From Synechococcus sp. 1G10 (GTDB taxonomy: Bacteria; Cyanobacteriota; Cyanobacteriia; PCC-6307; Cyanobiaceae): a stretch of 64,000 nucleotides of DNA. Of the stretch, positions 59,641-64,000 are shown piece by piece (position 1 is the stretch's first letter; each line of letters starts with the position of its first letter). Location of the stretch: assembly GCF_002252625.1 (NCBI RefSeq), contig NZ_NQKW01000010.1, positions 1-64,000 on the forward strand. The letters run 5' to 3'. The notes beneath the pieces were generated by a model. The model was not told the DNA's origin and ran no database searches. It worked only from the letters and a program-made list of their open reading frames with translations. Both the position numbers and the translations under genes were made by a program.

Positions 59641-59757
59641 ATGTACACCGACTGGACCTCCGTGATCCTGCTGCTGTTGACCGCCTTGCCGCTGGGGGTG
59701 GTGGTGGCCACGGCGGCCTTCTTCATCTGGCGCCAGAAAAAGCTCAAGCAGCGCTGA
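59641..59757 (+). CDS. Single-pass membrane microprotein (38 aa)
   Basis: MYTDWTSVILLLLTALPLGV continues with VVATAAFFIWRQKKLKQR: one membrane helix with a strongly basic C-terminus. The layout is like photosystem or cytochrome b6f microsubunits, but it does not match any I can name (PsbM, PsbN, PsbT, PetG, PetL, PetN compared from memory). 53 bp after hypE, with no obvious Shine-Dalgarno. It may belong to the hyp transcript. Confidence 0.5.
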   Translation: MYTDWTSVILLLLTALPLGVVVATAAFFIWRQKKLKQR

Positions 59758-59887
59758 TGTCGCGGCGGGCAGCCCCATGATCAACAAGGCTGCCCTGGCC
59801 GAGGCATTCAAGGCAGGTGCGGAAGCTGTTGGAACCCATGCGCAGAACACCGCTGCCTCCGCAGTGGCTGCAGCGCTTCAGACCCAT
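59744..59887 (-). CDS. Small zinc-knuckle-like protein
   Basis: A 47-residue frame MGLKRCSHCGGSGVLRMGS then FRTCLECLGQG: two CxxCxGxG motifs as in the DnaJ cysteine-rich repeat, likely binding one zinc ion. The longer frame upstream lacks such patterning, so ATG 59887 is chosen. Its last 14 bases overlap the converging membrane microprotein gene. Confidence 0.65.
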   Translation of the reverse strand: MGLKRCSHCGGSGVLRMGSNSFRTCLECLGQGSLVDHGAARRDISAA

Positions 59888-60161
59888 CTGTGCTGAGCCC
59901 CTCACCGATGGCGACAAACGAGCTGGATGGGTGAGAACGTGGGGATATCTAGAAGAAGTTGAGAGCTCAGGATCTGTTTCAAGGGCGCTGGGGAACGACA
60001 CCACAACCCGAGATGACTCTCCATCACGGGTCGAGCGGTACTGACTTATCAATCGTTCGGTGCTGGAGCTGGACACGTGGAGATGCTCCAGGGGTTCGTC
60101 TTGAAGTCTGAACCGAAAGGCAGACCTTGATCCCGAAACCTTCCTTAAGAGATCCCGGGGC
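59888..60161. other. Region without a supported gene
   Basis: A+T-richer sequence between the zinc-knuckle gene and gluQ. A minus-strand frame is open across most of it but shows no motifs. No terminator with a proper T-run was found. Confidence 0.4.
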
Positions 60162-61121
60162 TCAACTCCATCGTCGCAACTGAGTCTTAAGGCGCGACAG
60201 ATCCAGATCCTGCAGCAGCTCCGTCGCGCTCAGGCGGCTGCCGGCGGGCACCAGATCCAGGCTGGCCGCCATCCGGCCGATCACCGCAGCCGCATCCAGT
60301 CCCGCCTGCCGCAAGGGTTCAAGCCCAATGGCATCCTGCCGCTTGGCCAGCCGCTCCCCAGCCTCATCCAGCCAGAGGGGCACATGCCAGGTATCAGCAA
60401 ACGGTCGCCCCAACCGCTCGCTCACCGCCAGCTGCGGTGCCGTTGAGCGCCAGAGGTCGGCTCCTCGCACCACGGTGGTCACCGCCAGCAACAGGTCGTC
60501 CACGGCTGAGGTCAGGTGGTAGGCGAGCAAACCATCGGCGCGGCGCAGCACCACATCGCCCACCTCGGTGGCAGCGTCCAGGCAGCCCTCCGGACCGATC
60601 TCCTCACGCCAACGCAAGGTCCCAGGCTCGAGCCTCAGCCGCCAGCTGGGCAGCCGCCCCTGCTGGGGCCCCCAGCCCATGGCCTGATCACGGCAGGTCC
60701 CCGGATAGAGCGGCCAGCCGCCGTGGGGAGCTGAGAGATCCGCCAGCATCCGGCGGCTGCAGCGGCAGGGATAGAGGGCCCCGCCGCGGCGCAACGCCGA
60801 GAGCACCGAGCCGTACAGGCCCCTGCGCTCGCTCTGGCGCAGGGACGGGCCATCCCAGCTGAGGCCCAGCCAGACCAGGTCTGCCTCGATGGCCTCGATG
60901 GCCCCCGGCCGCTGACGCGGGCCATCGAGATCGTCGTGGCGCAACAGAAAACGCCCGTTGCTGAGGCGTGCCTGCAGCCAGGCCAGCAGAGCTGTGCGCA
61001 GATTGCCCAGATGGAGCGGGCCGCTCGGGGAGGGGGCGAATCGCCCCGTGGGCCCCTCGAGCCGACGTCGATCGGCCGACTCGATCAGCCGCTCCAGCTG
61101 GGCGGGGAGGGGAAGCCCCAG
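60162..61121 (-). CDS. gluQ: Glutamyl-Q tRNA(Asp) synthetase
   Basis: A GluRS paralogue without the anticodon-binding domain; it puts glutamate on the queuosine of tRNA-Asp. HIGH-like motif in GRFAPSPSGPLHLGNLRTALL, then RHDDLDGPRQRPGAIEAIEADL, CRCSRRML and CRDQAM (zinc cysteines), VDDLLLAVTTVVRGADL and the KMSK-like KRQDAI. The complete conserved N-terminus lies upstream of any ATG, GTG or TTG: the frame is closed by the hup stop at 61125-61127, and only CTG codons (first at 61121) could start it. I give that CTG with low certainty; a start further downstream would lose the ATP site. Confidence 0.88.
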   Translation of the reverse strand: MGLPLPAQLERLIESADRRRLEGPTGRFAPSPSGPLHLGNLRTALLAWLQARLSNGRFLLRHDDLDGPRQRPGAIEAIEADLVWLGLSWDGPSLRQSERRGLYGSVLSALRRGGALYPCRCSRRMLADLSAPHGGWPLYPGTCRDQAMGWGPQQGRLPSWRLRLEPGTLRWREEIGPEGCLDAATEVGDVVLRRADGLLAYHLTSAVDDLLLAVTTVVRGADLWRSTAPQLAVSERLGRPFADTWHVPLWLDEAGERLAKRQDAIGLEPLRQAGLDAAAVIGRMAASLDLVPAGSRLSATELLQDLDLSRLKTQLRRWS

Positions 61122-61124
61122 GGC

Positions 61125-61400
61125 TCAGCTCTGGACCTTGTCCTTGAACTGCTTACCGGCAGTGAAGGCAGGTACCCGCTTGGCCGGGATCTTGATTTTT
61201 TCGCCGGTCTTGGGATTGAGGCCCTGACGGGCGGAGCGCTCGCGGGGCTCGAAGGAGCCGAAGCCCAGGATCGAGACCTTCTTCCCTTCAACAACGGAAT
61301 CCACGATCGTCTCGATCGCGGCGTCGACGACCTTAGATACTTCGGTCTTGGTCAGTTCGGTGCGAACCGCAACGAGGTTGACGAGATCAGCTTTGTTCAT
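61125..61400 (-). CDS. hup: Histone-like DNA-binding protein HU
   Basis: A 91-residue HU: MNKADLVNLVAVRTELTKTEVSKVVDAAI, the FGSFEPRERSARQGLNPKTGE arm and KIPAKRVPAFTAGKQFKD. Normal size; binds and bends DNA as a dimer. It ends 3 bp before the presumed start of gluQ. Confidence 0.98.
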   Translation of the reverse strand: MNKADLVNLVAVRTELTKTEVSKVVDAAIETIVDSVVEGKKVSILGFGSFEPRERSARQGLNPKTGEKIKIPAKRVPAFTAGKQFKDKVQS

Positions 61401-61487
61401 CGGAGGCGAAAACCTTCAGGAGAATGCGGGAGCTGGACGGAGCGGAAAAACACCCTCTCGCCGGCGCCGGAACGGTACAGCGCGCCA

Positions 61488-61516
61488 ATCGTATGGGGGA
61501 AGGGCGGTTCGGGCAA
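61488..61516 (-). promoter_or_regulatory. Putative sigma70-type promoter of hup
   Basis: On the minus strand TTGCCC (61511-61516) and TACGAT (61488-61493) are separated by 17 bp, near-consensus -35 and -10 boxes about 80 bp ahead of the hup ATG. Confidence 0.5.
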
Positions 61517-61602
61517 CCAAAAACCCCTGCTGAACAATGGTTTGGAGCCGAATCGGCCCCGATCCCGCCCGATCCTGACTCCATGGGCCGCCCACCGAAG
61601 CC

Positions 61603-62298
61603 TCAGGGAGGATCGAGCAGACCATCCTGGAAACCATCCACCAGGTCATCGAGCAGACCGCGGCCGCCGTCGATCAGCTTCTCCCCTTGCAGTGCCCCCA
61701 GACCCGCTCCGCTGGCGATCCAGCGGGGAGAACCGGGCGGCAGCCAGCGGTGCAGGGCTTTGAGGCTGCGCCGCTGCCGGTCCCAGTGAAAAGTGCGGGT
61801 CGTGCGCAGCGGACGGGCCTCCCCCCGCGCGGTCGGCACCAGCAGGCGCCCGCAGAAGAGCACGTCGAGTTCCCCGGCCGCATGGACCACGCAGGCCCCT
61901 GGGGTCGGCCCCGGTGTCCAGAGCGCCCGCAGGCCCCCACCCAGATCAAGTTCATCGCCGAACGGGGCCAGCTCCGCCACGCCGGGCAGGAGATAGGCCT
62001 CCTGCTCCTGCACCCGCACCGGCCAGCCCAGCGCCTCCTGCCAGCGGCGGCAACGCCCATGGCCCTCCCGGCTGGTGAGCAGGATCATGCCGCCACCGGC
62101 ACCCCGCAGAGCGGCGAGATTGGCGGCGGTGTAGGCCGGCATATCGATCAGCAGCGGCGCCTGATCCCGGGGCGCCAGCAGCCAGGAGGTCCCTCCCATG
62201 CTGTCGCGGTTGGGGGCGAACACCCACAGTCCGGGGAGCACGGGCGTGGGCGGTCGCCCAGCCTCCATGGTCGTCTCGCCACTCTCCTCAACCGGCAT
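61603..62298 (-). CDS. MBL-fold protein with altered metal site
   Basis: A 231-residue metallo-beta-lactamase-fold protein: LPGLWVFAPNRDSMGGTSWLL, APLLIDMPAY, then GAGGGMILLTSREGHGRCRRW where normal enzymes have THxHxDH, and LRALWTPGPTPGACVVH, ELDVLFCGRLLV. Most zinc ligands of the first motif are replaced, so hydrolase activity is uncertain. Divergent from glgX with a 63-bp gap. Confidence 0.8.
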   Translation of the reverse strand: MPVEESGETTMEAGRPPTPVLPGLWVFAPNRDSMGGTSWLLAPRDQAPLLIDMPAYTAANLAALRGAGGGMILLTSREGHGRCRRWQEALGWPVRVQEQEAYLLPGVAELAPFGDELDLGGGLRALWTPGPTPGACVVHAAGELDVLFCGRLLVPTARGEARPLRTTRTFHWDRQRRSLKALHRWLPPGSPRWIASGAGLGALQGEKLIDGGRGLLDDLVDGFQDGLLDPP

Positions 62299-62361
62299 CG
62301 AGCCTCCCGAGGGCCAACGCCCCGCACAGCACTAGCTTGTAGCGACGGGTGACCCGAGTCC

Positions 62362-64000
62362 TTGTCTTCGATCCAGCTCGGACATCCCTGGCCCCTCGGG
62401 GCAGCGATCACCGCCCGGGGAGTGAATTTCTCCCTGGTGGCACCAGCAGCCACCAGGGTGGAGCTCCTGCTGTTCGCCCGCGGCAGCTCGCCTGAACCCT
62501 TCCGGATCATTCCGCTGGATGCGCGCCATCGCTCCGGCGACCACTGGCATGTGGAAGTGGAGGGCATCGGCGAGGGCACCTGCTACGGCTACCGGGTATA
62601 TGGGCCATTGATGCCCGGGGGACACGGCTTCACCCCCTCCAAGGTGCTGCTTGATCCCTGCGCCAGGGCGATCAGCGGCTGGGATGTCTACCGCCGCCGT
62701 GATGCCATCGGCGCCATCCCAAACACGGCCAGCTGCTTGAAGGGAGTGGTCACGGAGCGGGATCGCTTCGATTTCGTGGCCGCGCCGAGGCCCCGCCACA
62801 GCTGGCAGACCACGGTGATCTACGAGCTGCACGTGGGCGGGCTCAGCCGGGGCCAGGGCAGCCCCGTTGCAGCCGAGCACCAGGGCAGCCTGCTGGGCGT
62901 GATCGACGCCCTGCCCTATCTGCGCAGCCTGGGTGTCACCGCGCTGGAGCTGCTGCCGGTGATGGCCTTCGATCCCCAGGACGCCCCCCACGGGCGACAG
63001 AACTACTGGGGCTACAGCCCCCTGAGCTGGATGGCTCCCCACCAGGGCTATCTGGTGGGCGACGACCCGCTGGCGGGGCGCCAGCAAGTGCGGCAGCTGG
63101 TCACCGCCTGCCACCAGGCCGGAATGGAGGTGCTGCTCGATGTGGTCTACAACCACACCAGCGAAGGCAACCAGGACGGGCCGACCCTGAGCTGGCGCGG
63201 CCTGGCCGACCACCTTTATTACCACCAGAACAGCCGTGGCGACTACCAGGACGTCACCGGCTGCGGCAACACCATCGCCGCCAACCGCCCCCTGGTGAGG
63301 AGGCTGCTGCTGGAGTCGATGCGCTGCTGGGCCCTGGAGCTGGGCATCGACGGCTTCCGCTTCGATCTCGGCATCGCCCTCAGCCGTGGCGAGGAGCTGG
63401 CCCCACTCGACCAGCCGCCGCTGTTCGAGGAGATCGAGGCCGACCCTGAGCTGAGCGACCTCAAGCTGGTGAGCGAACCCTGGGATTGCGGCGGTCTCTA
63501 CCGGCTCCATGATTTTCCGGCGCGCCGCATGGGCACCTGGAACGGCCGCTTCCGCGACGACGTGCGCCGCTTCTGGAAAGGGGACGACAGCCTCTGCTGG
63601 TCGATGGCCCAGCGGCTATCAGGAAGCCCCGATCTCTATGGCGGCAAGCCGGCAAAGGCTGGCCGCAGCATCACCTTCATCACCGCCCACGACGGCTTCA
63701 CCCTCGCCGATCTGGTCAGCTACGGCGTCAAGCACAACCTGGCTAACGGCGAGGACAACCGCGACGGCGACAACCACAACAACAGCTGGAACCACGGGGT
63801 GGAGGGGCCCTGCAGCGATCCGCAGATCAGCGAGCTGCGCAACCGCCAGATCCGCAACCTGCTGGGCACCCTGCTGCTGGCGCCCGGGGTGCCGATGCTG
63901 CTGATGGGCGATGAAGTGCGCCGCAGTCAGGGGGGCAACAACAACACCTGGTGCCAGAACAATCCCCTGGGCTGGATGCACTGGCGCCCCGACGATGACG
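62362..64000 (+). CDS. glgX: Glycogen debranching enzyme (isoamylase type), 3' end beyond window
   Basis: At least 546 residues of a GH13 debranching enzyme acting on alpha-1,6 bonds of glycogen. The N-terminal CBM48 (GHPWPLGAAITARGVNFSLVAP, GYRVYGP) leads to the barrel: VVYNHTSEG, GIDGFRFDLG (nucleophile Asp), LVSEPWD (acid Glu) and FITAHDGFTLADL. TTG start at 62362 (MSSIQLGHP) is the first plausible one. The gene is still open at base 64000, about 100-150 residues short of the usual end. Confidence 0.95.
   Translation, partial: MSSIQLGHPWPLGAAITARGVNFSLVAPAATRVELLLFARGSSPEPFRIIPLDARHRSGDHWHVEVEGIGEGTCYGYRVYGPLMPGGHGFTPSKVLLDPCARAISGWDVYRRRDAIGAIPNTASCLKGVVTERDRFDFVAAPRPRHSWQTTVIYELHVGGLSRGQGSPVAAEHQGSLLGVIDALPYLRSLGVTALELLPVMAFDPQDAPHGRQNYWGYSPLSWMAPHQGYLVGDDPLAGRQQVRQLVTACHQAGMEVLLDVVYNHTSEGNQDGPTLSWRGLADHLYYHQNSRGDYQDVTGCGNTIAANRPLVRRLLLESMRCWALELGIDGFRFDLGIALSRGEELAPLDQPPLFEEIEADPELSDLKLVSEPWDCGGLYRLHDFPARRMGTWNGRFRDDVRRFWKGDDSLCWSMAQRLSGSPDLYGGKPAKAGRSITFITAHDGFTLADLVSYGVKHNLANGEDNRDGDNHNNSWNHGVEGPCSDPQISELRNRQIRNLLGTLLLAPGVPMLLMGDEVRRSQGGNNNTWCQNNPLGWMHWRPDDD

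Overview
The window looks like a chromosomal segment of a high-GC picocyanobacterium of the Cyanobium/Synechococcus type. Markers are chlorophyll synthase (chlG), a PetP-like cytochrome b6f subunit, a phylloquinone-type MenG methyltransferase, a Coq4-family protein, and a five-subunit NAD(P)-coupled bidirectional [NiFe] hydrogenase (hoxEFUYH). The genus is inferred from gene content and composition only.

Layout. 0-2.4 kb: a truncated hydrolase, a flavin reductase-like gene, tiny ORFs and tRNA-Ser(CGA). 2.4-15.7 kb: housekeeping genes (comEC, glyQ, LysM/BON protein, menG, hisF, petP-like, chlG, class A PBP, rsmB, an alkyltransferase-like protein, a lipoprotein protease, trmH). 15.7-24.2 kb: an accessory zone with a type IV pilin, a lone DppC-type permease, remnants of a transposase and a P-loop ATPase, a four-gene minor-pilin operon, VapBC-type pairs (one with a frameshifted antitoxin), a Uma2 protein and a nucleotidyltransferase. 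24.2-28.7 kb: four tightly packed, visibly A+T-richer genes directly downstream of lepA. They encode a cyanophycin-synthetase-like ATP-grasp ligase with a degenerate Mur domain, a small protein of uncertain fold, a cytochrome P450 and a SyrP-like Fe(II)/2-oxoglutarate oxygenase, and look like a compact specialised-metabolite pathway. 28.7-43.3 kb: lepA, a Phd-UPF0175/DUF3368 toxin-antitoxin pair, nfu, serS, rseP, nth, rpsN, pnp, cysQ, rsmI, an HTH protein, tRNA-Arg(UCU), a cupin, a desaturase and coq4. 43.5-59.6 kb: one co-directional island, hoxE-F-U-Y-H-W, hypA-B-F-C, nifJ, a dihydroorotate-dehydrogenase-like gene, hypD-E. 59.6-64 kb: two microprotein genes, gluQRS, hup, an MBL-fold protein and the 5' part of glgX, which runs off the window.

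How the genes work together. The hydrogenase island carries the diaphorase (HoxEFU), hydrogenase (HoxYH), its endopeptidase (HoxW) and the nickel and Fe(CN)2CO assembly proteins (HypA-F) in one transcriptional direction, with most stops overlapping the next start. Placing pyruvate:ferredoxin oxidoreductase inside the hyp genes suggests co-regulation of fermentative pyruvate oxidation with H2 production. In the 24-28 kb cluster, the inferred logic is amide-bond formation by the ATP-grasp enzyme followed by two oxidative tailoring steps; no carrier protein, NRPS or PKS gene is seen in the window. All assignments come from reading motifs by eye; no database search was run.
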